Of a stretch of DNA of 16,469 nt, positions 1 through 7,962 are shown in pieces (positions within the stretch are counted from its first letter, which is position 1; each line of letters starts with the position of its first letter). Where the stretch lies: positions 2,038 through 18,506 of the forward strand of contig PBOV01000055.1 in assembly GCA_002724505.1 (NCBI GenBank), written 5' to 3'. The notes beneath the pieces are model-generated. The model was not told where the DNA came from. It saw only the letters and a list, made by a program, of their open reading frames with translations, and did no database searches. A program made the position numbers and the translations under genes. The DNA is from Rhodospirillaceae bacterium (GTDB lineage: Bacteria > Pseudomonadota > Alphaproteobacteria > MPNO01 > UBA2964).

Positions 1-1257
1 ATCGTTAGGCGCTGAGAAAAAGTTGAAGAATATTCTTACTGGATCAAGGGGGTTTCTTGAACGCAGTTTTACTTCCCCTCGACTATCCGGGTGCAGGAGC
101 GCTGGCTTGATACCAAATCCGTCATTATAAGGTTTCGAGAGACCGGGGAACCAAGTCCTCGCATCATCAGGTATCCCACGGAACATAAACTCGATATCCG
201 GAACTGCTAATTCGGGCCGCGTCTTAATAAAAGCATGCATACCGCCCGGCACCACACTACCCGGCCCTGTCCCAAACAAATATGACCGCGTCATTGCCAC
301 TACCGCCCTATCAGCGCGCATATCTTCTCTAAACTTACTAGTGTTGTTCGGCCGAGAGAAAGAAATCGACACTGTCTGGTGATCCTGTAAATTTTTTCCA
401 ACCGGCAAGTCAATAATCGTCTCAATACCCATATCTTTAAGGTGTTCCGATGGACCAATACCAGACAACATAAGCAATTGTGGTGAGTTAAATACTCCCC
501 CAGAAAGGATTACTTCACGATCCGCCTCAGCACGAACGGTCTTCCCACCCTTTATATATTCAACCCCAACCGCCTTAGTGCCTTCCATAATCACCCGGCT
601 CGTCTGTGCCTTGGTAATAACGGTCAAATTAGTACGGCTCATCACCGGCTTGAGGAAAGCCACAGCAGAGGAACAACGCTTTCCATCCTTGATTGTATAC
701 TGGCTTCGGCCAAATCCCTCCTGATCTGTCCCGTTATAATCATCTGTCACCGGCAAGCCAGATGCCTTCGCAGCCTCAATCCATGCTGGAAATAAAGGAT
801 CCTCAGTCTTAGCCCAGCTCGTACCCAATGGGCCATTTCCGCCGCGCCGTTCGTCCCCACCCTCTTCCCAACCTTCACATCGTTTGAAATATGGCAAGCA
901 GTCGGCGTGGGTCCAACCGATGGCACCTTTTTGGGCCCAACGGTCAAAGTCACCGGGATTTCCCCGCGTGTATGCCATCACATTGATCGAGGAGGAGCCC
1001 CCCAAAACTTTACCACGCTTAACTTGTAACACGCGATTATTTAAATTTGGCTCCGGTTCCGAGATATACTTCCAATCATGCAACCGATGCTCATAAATCT
1101 TACCCATGCCAATAGGTATGTGGATTAATGGATCAAAATCCCGTCCTCCCGCCTCAAGGAGTAAGACTGTTGCACTGGCATCCTCACTAAGCCGATTGGC
1201 CAAAACGCATCCCGCAGAGCCAGCACCAACAATAATGTAGTCATATCCCTGTGACAT
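1..1257 (-). CDS. GMC family FAD-dependent oxidoreductase (choline/alcohol dehydrogenase-like), C-terminus cut by window edge
   Basis: The frame is open from an ATG at 1257 to the window edge, giving 419 residues of a family usually about 530-560 long. An FAD-binding GxGxxG lies at residues 11-16, followed by LLLEAGG near 32-38. Both GMC signatures are present: RGKVLGGSSSIN (81-92) and GGVFNSPQLLMLSGIG (253-268). NLQDH lies at 289-293. The catalytic His near the C-terminus falls outside the window. A ribosome site reading AAGGAA sits about 7 bases before the ATG. The family oxidises alcohols to aldehydes using FAD, usually in the cytoplasm or at the membrane. No signal peptide is visible. As the last visible gene of the left arm it could oxidise an aliphatic or benzylic alcohol side chain. 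Family assignment is very sure; the substrate is unknown. Confidence 0.93.
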   Translation of the reverse strand, partial: MSQGYDYIIVGAGSAGCVLANRLSEDASATVLLLEAGGRDFDPLIHIPIGMGKIYEHRLHDWKYISEPEPNLNNRVLQVKRGKVLGGSSSINVMAYTRGNPGDFDRWAQKGAIGWTHADCLPYFKRCEGWEEGGDERRGGNGPLGTSWAKTEDPLFPAWIEAAKASGLPVTDDYNGTDQEGFGRSQYTIKDGKRCSSAVAFLKPVMSRTNLTVITKAQTSRVIMEGTKAVGVEYIKGGKTVRAEADREVILSGGVFNSPQLLMLSGIGPSEHLKDMGIETIIDLPVGKNLQDHQTVSISFSRPNNTSKFREDMRADRAVVAMTRSYLFGTGPGSVVPGGMHAFIKTRPELAVPDIEFMFRGIPDDARTWFPGLSKPYNDGFGIKPALLHPDSRGEVKLRSRNPLDPVRIFFNFFSAPND

Positions 1258-1349
1258 TGTTTATTCCTTATCTAAATCTCCGACCACCAATTTAATCGTC
1301 TCTGAACACACCGTCAGACCGGTATGACAGAGTTCATAACCGTCGCCCT

Positions 1350-2465
1350 TTAAACTGTTTCCTTATATTCTGGTGATAGCGGCGTTTTCAACTTCATACC
1401 TTCGACAACGATCCCAGCGGGACGCTCGCCGGGACGAAGGCCAACATACCGTTCCAGCGTCGCTTCAGGCAATGGTCTGCCACTCGGCGTTGCCAGCCAA
1501 AGCCGCAGCAAATGTCGCTTGCGCTCTGTCTCTGGCCAATCTTCATAGAGCGTACGCCCATGTACGACCACATGGTTATGTAAAAACTGGATGTCACCCT
1601 GCCGAAAACCGGTCTCATGTTTCAACTCATTAGCGAGGGTATCCATCATATCAAGCGCATCCCGCTGAGCTTGAGTAAACCGAGGCAACTCGTCGAAACG
1701 TTGGGCTGACCGGATATAAAAATTGTGCCAGCTACAAGAGAAGTAGCCTTCGGTAAAATTGAATACTGGGAGTTCAAACCAGGGTTCCTTGCCTGGCGGA
1801 ATTTCGTTGCGCCGATCGCGATACCAAGGCTTTATTAATTCCGCAGCTAAGTCAGGGCACCGACGCAGCATTTCGTTATAAATTTCTACTGAACTCGCAA
1901 CCGAACTCACACCGCCCGCTTTAGCCGGATGCAAACAAAGTAGCCCGACAATGTCACAAGAATCTGAGTGATAGTTAATATAGGCACTTGTGTGATAGGA
2001 ACGACTTGAAGAGCCCTCACGGGTTGGACCGCTTAAATCGTAAACATGACCGAGAAGATGACCATGATGATTTTGCGACACTGCCCTCCCCATACGCAGT
2101 CCTATCCCCCAATACGCCACCGCAGAAGATTCTATATCGTAGCGTTCAACCGGCACGCCCCTCAACAACGCAACACCCCTGCCCTCCATTAGCTGATACT
2201 TTATTTTTTTAAGTTTAGTCTCCAGGGTGGGAAGTGGAAAATCTTCTAAAGTAATGTCTTTGATTTCTAGGCCTCGTTGTTTGACGCCAGCCACCGCTTC
2301 ATCAAGTTCCGAGACTTCTAAATCTGATAGCTCAAACCGCCACCCGCTATCATTTTCGAGCAACTCACCATGCCAAGCCGCCGGGTCAACGACGGGCTTC
2401 ATTGCTTTTGCCACTCCACGTTTCCGCGCATTCAACGTCTGATTTCTGGCAAATATTATCGCCAT
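1350..2465 (-). CDS. TauD/TfdA family Fe(II)/2-oxoglutarate-dependent dioxygenase
   Basis: A 371-residue protein with the facial triad H166-x-D168 (in INYHSDS) and distal H302 (in VVVHGRT). Arg321, in the RHLLRLWLATP stretch, is the expected 2-oxoglutarate-binding residue. Family members couple oxidative decarboxylation of 2-oxoglutarate to hydroxylation, for example of taurine, aryloxyacetates or gamma-butyrobetaine. This protein is longer than TauD (about 280), with about 90 extra N-terminal residues, as in larger members often annotated simply as TauD/TfdA. The ATG has an AGGAAGG site about 8 bases upstream that overlaps the end of the neighbouring amidohydrolase gene. The 14-base gap implies co-transcription. 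In this setting it could cleave an aryl ether or hydroxylate a side chain, with the GMC enzyme acting next; that is inference. Confidence 0.9.
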   Translation of the reverse strand: MAIIFARNQTLNARKRGVAKAMKPVVDPAAWHGELLENDSGWRFELSDLEVSELDEAVAGVKQRGLEIKDITLEDFPLPTLETKLKKIKYQLMEGRGVALLRGVPVERYDIESSAVAYWGIGLRMGRAVSQNHHGHLLGHVYDLSGPTREGSSSRSYHTSAYINYHSDSCDIVGLLCLHPAKAGGVSSVASSVEIYNEMLRRCPDLAAELIKPWYRDRRNEIPPGKEPWFELPVFNFTEGYFSCSWHNFYIRSAQRFDELPRFTQAQRDALDMMDTLANELKHETGFRQGDIQFLHNHVVVHGRTLYEDWPETERKRHLLRLWLATPSGRPLPEATLERYVGLRPGERPAGIVVEGMKLKTPLSPEYKETV

Positions 2466-2479
2466 AAATTTAAACCTTC

Positions 2480-3448
2480 CTAGAACTTCAGTAGTTTTCG
2501 TACGTTACCGTTCAGCATCTTCTTGCGGTCTTCAAGGCAAAAGTTCAACTGTTCGGCCCAGTCTTTCGCTGGTTGATTTTCAACAAAGGGGTAATCAACT
2601 GAAAACATGATCCGGTCCACCCCCATTTCCTGAACGGCACACAGCAAAGCAGGATTGGAAAAATTTCCACTGGTAGTGATGTGGAAATGAGCTTCAAAGA
2701 TTTCGCGAAATGAACGCGTCTGAACATTTTCGACCCGGGACAGAGCCTGGTTTACGCGCCACAAGAGGAATGGCAACGTTTCTCCCATGTGACCAAGGAT
2801 CATCTGTAACCTCGGATATTCATCAAATACACCGGACAACACCATACGGATCGCCTGCGTCGCGGTTTCCACCGTGTACCCCCAACCGGCAGTGGCAAAC
2901 GCCGGAAAATCGTCAAGATAATCTTCGTAATAAGCGGCGACGACATCATCATGAGGAAATCCTGGGTGCAGATAGATTGGTACGTCGAGTACTTCCGCCC
3001 GAGCATAGATGGGCCAATACTCTTTGCCATCACAGAATTGACCATTGGTCAATCCGTGTATCATTGCCCCTTTAAATCCGAGCTCCTTTACGCACCGTTC
3101 GAGTTCGTCCGCCGCAACCTCAGGATTTGCAGTTGCCAGCGCCGCAAAAGCTGCAAAGCGATCCGGGTTAGATTGCACAGTAGCATAAAGTTTGTTGTTG
3201 GCTTCTTCCGCAAGACGGGGGCCGGCCTCTGCATCAAGCCGCTGCGCCGACGGCGCGCCATGGCTGAGCACCTGTATATCGATGCCCGCGGAATCCATCT
3301 CTTTAAGTCTCAGCGCGCCGAGGTCATAGAGTCGGTCTAACAATGGACCCCGGCGAGTCGAATTTCGGCCCTCAAAAGTGTCTGTGATTACCGTGTCCCA
3401 GTAATGCTCTTCAAGCGCAATAATTTCGATACCTGTAGAGGTCGCCAT
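2480..3448 (-). CDS. Amidohydrolase family 2 protein of the 2,3-dihydroxybenzoate / gamma-resorcylate decarboxylase type
   Basis: A 322-residue TIM-barrel amidohydrolase. It opens with ALEEHYW, giving metal ligands E13 and H15, the E-x-H variant typical of non-oxidative aromatic decarboxylases rather than the H-x-H of hydrolases. HPGFP supplies H161, ILGHMGE supplies H220, and FSVDYPF supplies the catalytic D285. The length matches the decarboxylases (about 325-340). Known relatives remove CO2 from 2,3-dihydroxybenzoate, gamma-resorcylate or 5-carboxyvanillate, using Mn or Zn. An AAGGA site stands about 8 bases before the ATG. A 169-base gap separates it from the upstream dienelactone hydrolase gene, the largest gap within this arm, so an internal promoter is possible. 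The decarboxylase reading is likely. Hydrolysis of a ring-fission product is the alternative. Confidence 0.88.
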   Translation of the reverse strand: MATSTGIEIIALEEHYWDTVITDTFEGRNSTRRGPLLDRLYDLGALRLKEMDSAGIDIQVLSHGAPSAQRLDAEAGPRLAEEANNKLYATVQSNPDRFAAFAALATANPEVAADELERCVKELGFKGAMIHGLTNGQFCDGKEYWPIYARAEVLDVPIYLHPGFPHDDVVAAYYEDYLDDFPAFATAGWGYTVETATQAIRMVLSGVFDEYPRLQMILGHMGETLPFLLWRVNQALSRVENVQTRSFREIFEAHFHITTSGNFSNPALLCAVQEMGVDRIMFSVDYPFVENQPAKDWAEQLNFCLEDRKKMLNGNVRKLLKF

Positions 3449-3580
3449 TTTCTTATCCTTATCGCTCTATATATAAAACTTGGGTTGCAATTTTATGCGG
3501 TCCCCACGAACAAGTCTATCGAGGTTACTTTTCTAAACACGCCTAAGGTACAAATCTTAAGGATCTAACAATATAGAGAG

Positions 3581-3601
3581 TCAAAGGTTTGCCAACTTTG
3601 A
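3581..3601 (-). repeat. Small imperfect hairpin after the dienelactone hydrolase gene
   Basis: TCAAAG (3581-3586) and CTTTGA (3596-3601) pair perfectly. Two inner T-A pairs extend the stem past a one-base bulge, leaving a TGCC loop. It begins 17 bases past the stop codon on the minus strand. No T-run follows, so it is not a convincing intrinsic terminator. It may reduce read-through or protect the mRNA end. Confidence 0.3.
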
Positions 3602-3617
3602 AAGAATTAAGTAGCGA

Positions 3618-4337
3618 CTATTTCAACCCATCAAACAGCTTAAATGTGCGCTCATGGGCGGCTTTAGCAGATGCCGCAGAATAGAGACCATTTCTCTCGG
3701 TATGGGCAAAGGCGTGGCCAGCATCATATTCATATATTGTTGCGTTCAAATTTGGCGAGAGAGATCTCTTAATCTCCTCAAGAAGTTTAAGAGAAACATG
3801 TTCGTCTCTAGTCCCCGCATGAAGGATCATAGGGCACCGGATATTTTGTCCCTCAGTAATAAATTCATGAATTTGAGTTCCGTAATAGGAGGCAGCGGCA
3901 TCTATATTAAGCCGCGCCGCCGAAAGAAAAGCCAGCGTGCCGCCCGTACAAAAGCCTGTAACCCCTATTCTCCCATTACATTTTGGCTGGGATTTTAGAT
4001 ATTTAATAGTCGCCGCTATATCAGCTACCGCCTTGTCGTGATCAATTAGCCCACGATATTCGAAACCCCTTTGTCGCTGCTCTGGTATTTTGAAGTCGGC
4101 ATTAAAATTTCGCTCCAGGCGCCAGAAAATTTCGGGAGCCAAAACGCAATAGCCCTGCGCAGCAAACAAGTCAGCTGTATTTTTAACCCAGTCAGTCACA
4201 CCAAATATTTCATGTAATAACACTATGCCCGGCGCTGGACCGAATTCGGGCATAACGCCGTATGCGCCGAAGGTATCACCATCTTTTTCGGGAAATTCCG
4301 GATTTGAGATGATGACGGGTAAAGAAATATTCGCCAC
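3618..4337 (-). CDS. Dienelactone hydrolase family protein (carboxymethylenebutenolidase-like)
   Basis: A 239-residue alpha/beta hydrolase. The nucleophile motif GFCTGG places Cys130 where the family has its catalytic cysteine. Asp178 (GTRDEH) and His208 (DAGHAF) complete the triad, and Glu43 in HEIFG matches the glutamate that activates the cysteine in Pseudomonas dienelactone hydrolase. Characterised members hydrolyse dienelactone to maleylacetate in ortho-cleavage pathways. Many relatives are uncharacterised, so the substrate is open. The start is GTG at 4337, with a GTAGGT element a few bases upstream. The SDR gene lies 30 bases before it in the same direction. No intradiol dioxygenase or cycloisomerase gene is visible, so a true dienelactone substrate is unproven. 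Confidence 0.9.
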   Translation of the reverse strand: MANISLPVIISNPEFPEKDGDTFGAYGVMPEFGPAPGIVLLHEIFGVTDWVKNTADLFAAQGYCVLAPEIFWRLERNFNADFKIPEQRQRGFEYRGLIDHDKAVADIAATIKYLKSQPKCNGRIGVTGFCTGGTLAFLSAARLNIDAAASYYGTQIHEFITEGQNIRCPMILHAGTRDEHVSLKLLEEIKRSLSPNLNATIYEYDAGHAFAHTERNGLYSAASAKAAHERTFKLFDGLK

Positions 4338-4367
4338 GCTTACCTACTTAATCAAGATATTAACCGT

Positions 4368-5201
4368 TTAAGACTGACCGCCACTGCAATTGATCACATC
4401 ACCAGTTATGAAACTCGCGTCGTCAGAAGCAAGAAATGCGACGGCCGCAGCGTGTTCTTCAGGCAACCCGCGGCGGCCCAAAGATTGTTGAGCCCTTATA
4501 TCAGCGCTCATTTCCTCTCGGTATCGATCACCCTCCTCTTTTTCAAGATCTTCAGCCATCTCACCCGGACGGATTTGTAAACGTGGTGTAAGTCGGTCTG
4601 GGATATCCGTGCCCCCTGGCGATACTGTATTCACTCGAATTCCATAGCGGCCATACTCCATAGCCAACACCTTACCTATCGCCAGAATGCCCCCCTTGCT
4701 GGCGGCGTAAGGAGCGCGATAGAGCCCCCGCACCGACTGGGAGCCTATATTAATAATACAACCACTCTCTTGTTTTATCATAATAGGCAGTACTGCATTG
4801 CAGCCCCAAAGTGTCGGTAGCAATGAACGCTCAAGTTCTTGCTGCGTTTCCTCTTCAGTATAAAGATGAAATGGTTTCATCCATATCGTCCCGCCGACAT
4901 TATTTACCAGGACATCAATACGGCCATATGCCTTTACCGCTTCAGCCATCATATCTTGAGCCCCAGATAAAGTGCTGAGATCGGCGATCACTTTGACTGC
5001 TCCAACACCAAGGTCCTGTAAATCTTTAAGTGTTCGTCTTGCCCCTTCATCAATCCGGTCAGCGACAACAATTTTACCGCCCTCTTGACCGAGCCGGCGC
5101 GCGATTGCCCGGCCGATGCCCTGACCAGCCCCGGTAACGATACAGACCTTATCCTTCAACCGTCGCGCGCCGGCAGCTCTTGGGTCCAGTTTCTCAATCA
5201 A
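4368..5201 (-). CDS. Short-chain dehydrogenase resembling BenD/XylL cis-dihydrodiol carboxylate dehydrogenase
   Basis: A 277-residue SDR. Cofactor motif TGAGQGIG lies at 23-30 and NNVGG at 100-104. Catalytic residues are Ser154, Tyr165 and Lys169 (YAASK). The stretch NVGGTIWMKPF followed by RSLLPTLWGC closely matches what I recall of BenD/XylL, which oxidise 1,2-dihydroxycyclohexadiene-1-carboxylate to catechol with loss of CO2. The C-terminal SDDASFITG fits too. The start is TTG at 5201, supported by a strong AGGAG six bases upstream and by lack of an in-frame ATG. It follows the Rieske gene by 38 bases, as expected if it re-aromatises that enzyme's cis-diol product. About 20 residues precede the Rossmann fold. 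The exact substrate is inferred. Confidence 0.88.
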   Translation of the reverse strand: MIEKLDPRAAGARRLKDKVCIVTGAGQGIGRAIARRLGQEGGKIVVADRIDEGARRTLKDLQDLGVGAVKVIADLSTLSGAQDMMAEAVKAYGRIDVLVNNVGGTIWMKPFHLYTEEETQQELERSLLPTLWGCNAVLPIMIKQESGCIINIGSQSVRGLYRAPYAASKGGILAIGKVLAMEYGRYGIRVNTVSPGGTDIPDRLTPRLQIRPGEMAEDLEKEEGDRYREEMSADIRAQQSLGRRGLPEEHAAAVAFLASDDASFITGDVINCSGGQS

Positions 5202-5207
5202 ATTCCA

Positions 5208-5212
5208 CTCCT
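5208..5212 (-). promoter_or_regulatory. Shine-Dalgarno site deciding a TTG start
   Basis: On the minus strand AGGAG is followed by six bases and then TTG at 5201-5199. No in-frame ATG precedes the Rossmann motif, so this site fixes the TTG start of the BenD-like SDR. Confidence 0.7.
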
Positions 5213-5239
5213 GTCACATTAAAACCTTAAAAATATTCT

Positions 5240-6523
5240 TTAAATTGACGTATGGGCGACGCCTTTTCTAACCTTCATCGGTTCATTTGGCGCCTCGGTA
5301 AAAGCTATATTCCGGGGCAATACGAATGACGCAGAACGGACGGCCTGGGTATCTTCGTCGAGGCCGCGCGGGCGTTTATCTTTCTCTAGACCGAGCGCTG
5401 ATCTGTACAGGACATTCCGTGCCATGATGATTGCATTGTCCGTCGACACAAGATTTTCCTGGGTTCGGTCGCAAATTACCCCCATACTTTCTTGAAGTGA
5501 CGCGTCTTGCATGGCTATACCTTTGACACCACTGTAGGAGCGGCGAGCTTTTTGAGCAGCACGGTCCATCATATAATCATTACCCTTATTGATTGTCGGC
5601 CTAAAGGTACCGGGAATTAAATCAACATGCAGTCCTCCACCGTCACGCATAACACCAAGCTCTAATTCGTTTAAAGACCGCGAGGGATGATAAGAGAAGG
5701 TCCAAGCGAAACAATTTTCGTCATCGATCGGCACCCAAGCATGGCCGTTTAGAGGATTATCCCCATAGGGCGGTACAATTGTATACCATGGCATAATCCA
5801 TGGCGTAATGCGCCAGTAATACTGATCATTTTCAGCGTTGCGGCGGACACCGATATGCAGACCACACGACGATTCTACGACCTCGAATTTGGGTGCTAGA
5901 TCTGACAGGTGATAGTCAGAGCCCTTCGAGCCATGATGTAAGGGGTCACTGCGTAGCTCACCACTATGCAAAAAAGCGACATGACTAGAATCAATACCAC
6001 CCTCTAACGCTTGCAAATAATTACACTCTTCCCAGCGTTTAGTATGGTAACGGTGGCTTTCGGGCACGGTCGTCCATTCAAAAGCTGGCTCAGGCGGTTG
6101 CCTTTCGGCCGGCCCCATATAGGTCCAAATAATACCGCCACGCTCGACACAAGGGTAGGAAGTGAGTGCTATCTTTTCACAAAACCCCGATTCTTTAGGT
6201 TCCGAAGGCACCTCCATACATTTTCCCAAAACATCGTATTTCCAGCCATGGTAGGGGCAACGAATACCCCCCTCTTCATTACGCCCAAACCAGAGAGAAA
6301 CGCCGCGATGTGCGCAAAACTCATCAATCAAGCCAAGTCTGCCATTGCTATCTCGAAAAGCGATTAGGCTTTCGGATAATAATTTAACGCGGACGGGGGG
6401 ACTTCCATTTTCTTTTACCTCTTCAGACAACAAAAATGGAATCCAGTATTGCCGAAATAACTTCCCCATCTGCGTACCGGGACCCGTCCGGGTAAGAACC
6501 TTATTTTTCTCTTGGGTTAACAC
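5240..6523 (-). CDS. Rieske non-heme iron oxygenase, phthalate 4,5-dioxygenase oxygenase-like
   Basis: A 427-residue single-subunit type oxygenase. The Rieske cluster ligands are C70-x-H72 (FCAHRG) and C89-x2-H92 (CPYHGW). The mononuclear iron motif is D178-S-S-H181-x4-H186. The N-terminus (LTRTGPGTQMG, then FRQYWIPFLLSEE) matches the phthalate 4,5-dioxygenase branch, whose members hydroxylate phthalate or O-demethylate methoxybenzoates and need a separate reductase. The start is GTG at 6523 with AGAGG about 11 bases upstream; the motif order from residue 3 onward supports it. The BenD-like SDR gene follows, a classic dioxygenase-dehydrogenase pairing. No reductase gene is nearby. Substrate: an aromatic carboxylate is likely, from family and neighbour. 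Confidence 0.93.
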   Translation of the reverse strand: MLTQEKNKVLTRTGPGTQMGKLFRQYWIPFLLSEEVKENGSPPVRVKLLSESLIAFRDSNGRLGLIDEFCAHRGVSLWFGRNEEGGIRCPYHGWKYDVLGKCMEVPSEPKESGFCEKIALTSYPCVERGGIIWTYMGPAERQPPEPAFEWTTVPESHRYHTKRWEECNYLQALEGGIDSSHVAFLHSGELRSDPLHHGSKGSDYHLSDLAPKFEVVESSCGLHIGVRRNAENDQYYWRITPWIMPWYTIVPPYGDNPLNGHAWVPIDDENCFAWTFSYHPSRSLNELELGVMRDGGGLHVDLIPGTFRPTINKGNDYMMDRAAQKARRSYSGVKGIAMQDASLQESMGVICDRTQENLVSTDNAIIMARNVLYRSALGLEKDKRPRGLDEDTQAVRSASFVLPRNIAFTEAPNEPMKVRKGVAHTSI

Positions 6524-6607
6524 GCTTTAGCTTACCTCTCACACACTTTACTTTTTGTTTTTCAAATTCTTTTGGTTTTAACGCGCGACGTAGCCGGGAC
6601 ACAATGC

Positions 6608-6626
6608 TTCAATACGACTTATTGAA
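6608..6626. repeat. Perfect inverted repeat, candidate operator
   Basis: TTCAATA, a five-base spacer CGACT, then TATTGAA: seven-base arms with perfect dyad symmetry. Flanking CAAT (6602-6605) and ATTG (6631-6634) extend it imperfectly. It lies in the 131-base gap between the OYE gene and the Rieske gene, about 84 bases upstream of the Rieske start. No T-run follows on either strand, so an operator is more likely than a terminator. Confidence 0.45.
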
Positions 6627-6654
6627 TACAATTGGAGAAATCCAAACTATGAAA

Positions 6655-7779
6655 CTACTTGCCTGGAATACGATTGCCTGGCTGATTGATACCACCGGCA
6701 CCCCACAGTGCCGGGCGCCCACGCTCATATTGCCTCGGATAAGTGACGTTTTCACCAAGCGCCTCCGCTGCATGCCAAACCCATCGCGGATTGAAAATTA
6801 CGGGTCTTGCCAAGGCTATCATATCAGCCTGGCCCGTTCGTAAAATTGTTTCTGCTTGAAGCGGCTCACTTATTTGACCAACCGTGATCACTGGCATATC
6901 GACTGCCGCCTTAACGGTCTCAGCGAACCCCGTCTGGTAACCAGGTCCTACAACAATTTTCTGCGCTGTACTTAAGCCGCCACTAGAAACATGAATATAG
7001 TCGCATCCGAGTGCTTCAAGGGCCTTAGCAAGCTCCACCGTTTCCTCGACAGACCAACCACCCTCGACCCAGTCGGTCGCAGAGACGCGCATGCCGATCG
7101 GCAAGTCATCTGGCCAAATGGCGCGCACCGCCTCAAAAACTCCGAGCGCAAAACGCATTCTATTAGGTAAACTGCCGCCATATTCGTCGTTCCGTCGGTT
7201 CGTAATCGGCGATAGAAACTGGTGGATCAGATAGCCATGCGCGCCATGCAGTTCGATCAACTTGGCACCGGCGTGTTTCGCGCGCTGTGCCGCTTCTACA
7301 AAATTCTGTGTCACTTTGCTCACAGCGGCGGCAGAGAGGGGCGTTGGTGCGGGCCAGTTATCCATGAGAGGCAAAGCTGATGGGGCAAAGGCTTCATACC
7401 CTCCCTCCTCAGGCGGCAAATACCCGCCACCTTTCAGCGGTTCTCGGGCCGAAGCCTTACGACCTGCATGGGCGAGCTGAACGCCGAAGAAACCATCGCT
7501 ATGCATATCAAAAAATTGCGCGATCCGGGAGATAGCGTTCTCCTGTTCATTAGAGTAAAGGGATAGGCAACTCCGTGCATTGCGTGCATTCGCTGCGATA
7601 TAGCAAGATTCCGTAAGGGTTAGAGCCGCCCCCGAGGCCGCATATTGCCCGAGATGCATCAGGTGCCAGTCACCAGCGACGCCTTCGTCGGCAGAAAATT
7701 GTGTCATGGGCGCAACTATAATGCGGTTAGGTAAGCGTAAACTGCGTAGGTACAGCGGTTCAAATAGTTTCGCTTTCAT
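6655..7779 (-). CDS. Old yellow enzyme family NADH:flavin oxidoreductase (YqjM-like)
   Basis: A 374-residue FMN-binding TIM barrel without the C-terminal extension of the long 2,4-dienoyl-CoA reductase type. The substrate-binding pair H178 and H181 lies in ELHGAHGYLIHQFLSP, followed by NRRNDEYGGSLPNRMRF. QLAHAGRK lies at 101-108. At the N-terminus APMTQFSA (23-30) has Thr26 where YqjM-type enzymes usually carry a redox-tuning Cys, and Phe28 where they have Tyr. Such enzymes reduce activated C=C bonds with NAD(P)H. The ATG at 7779 has AAAGGT nine bases upstream and is the first gene of the left arm, next to the central region. It may reduce an unsaturated ring-fission intermediate; this is inference. 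Confidence 0.93.
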   Translation of the reverse strand: MKAKLFEPLYLRSLRLPNRIIVAPMTQFSADEGVAGDWHLMHLGQYAASGAALTLTESCYIAANARNARSCLSLYSNEQENAISRIAQFFDMHSDGFFGVQLAHAGRKASAREPLKGGGYLPPEEGGYEAFAPSALPLMDNWPAPTPLSAAAVSKVTQNFVEAAQRAKHAGAKLIELHGAHGYLIHQFLSPITNRRNDEYGGSLPNRMRFALGVFEAVRAIWPDDLPIGMRVSATDWVEGGWSVEETVELAKALEALGCDYIHVSSGGLSTAQKIVVGPGYQTGFAETVKAAVDMPVITVGQISEPLQAETILRTGQADMIALARPVIFNPRWVWHAAEALGENVTYPRQYERGRPALWGAGGINQPGNRIPGK

Positions 7780-7852
7780 TTATTTTTTACCTTTTGCGAC
7801 ACACAATAGCTAATTTAGTTCCGAGAGAGCTTGTCGCGCATCCAAAGAATTT

Positions 7853-7870
7853 TCAAGAGCGCTTCCTTGA
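7853..7870. repeat. Inverted repeat overlapping the central -35 box, possible regulator site
   Basis: TCAAG (7853-7857) and CTTGA (7866-7870) are separated by eight bases. The right arm overlaps the TTGACA at 7867-7872, where a regulator would block or recruit polymerase. The arms are short, so chance is a real alternative. Confidence 0.3.
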
Positions 7871-7896
7871 CAAACCAATCAACCGATTTTTAACTT
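7867..7896 (+). promoter_or_regulatory. Candidate sigma70-like promoter for the right arm
   Basis: A perfect -35 hexamer TTGACA (7867-7872) is followed, after 18 bases, by a weak -10 TAACTT (7891-7896). It lies in the 183-base divergent region, 66 bases before the Rieske ATG at 7963. The weak -10 suggests an activated promoter. I found no equally good match for the minus-strand OYE arm. Confidence 0.4.
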
Positions 7897-7962
7897 TGGG
7901 GTTTATCGCTAATGCCTAACAATAAGTAAGAACGGTAAGACTCCTTGGGAGGGGTGTGAGTA

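Noticed and set aside
747..1633. Open frames of 68-129 codons on both strands across the GMC and TauD genes, and similar ones elsewhere
   Set aside because: They overlap well-supported genes in other frames and show no domain motifs or ribosome sites.
7941..7951. CTCC-TTG-GGAG hairpin at the ribosome site of the right-arm Rieske gene
   Set aside because: A four-base stem with a three-base loop is too weak to claim translational control.
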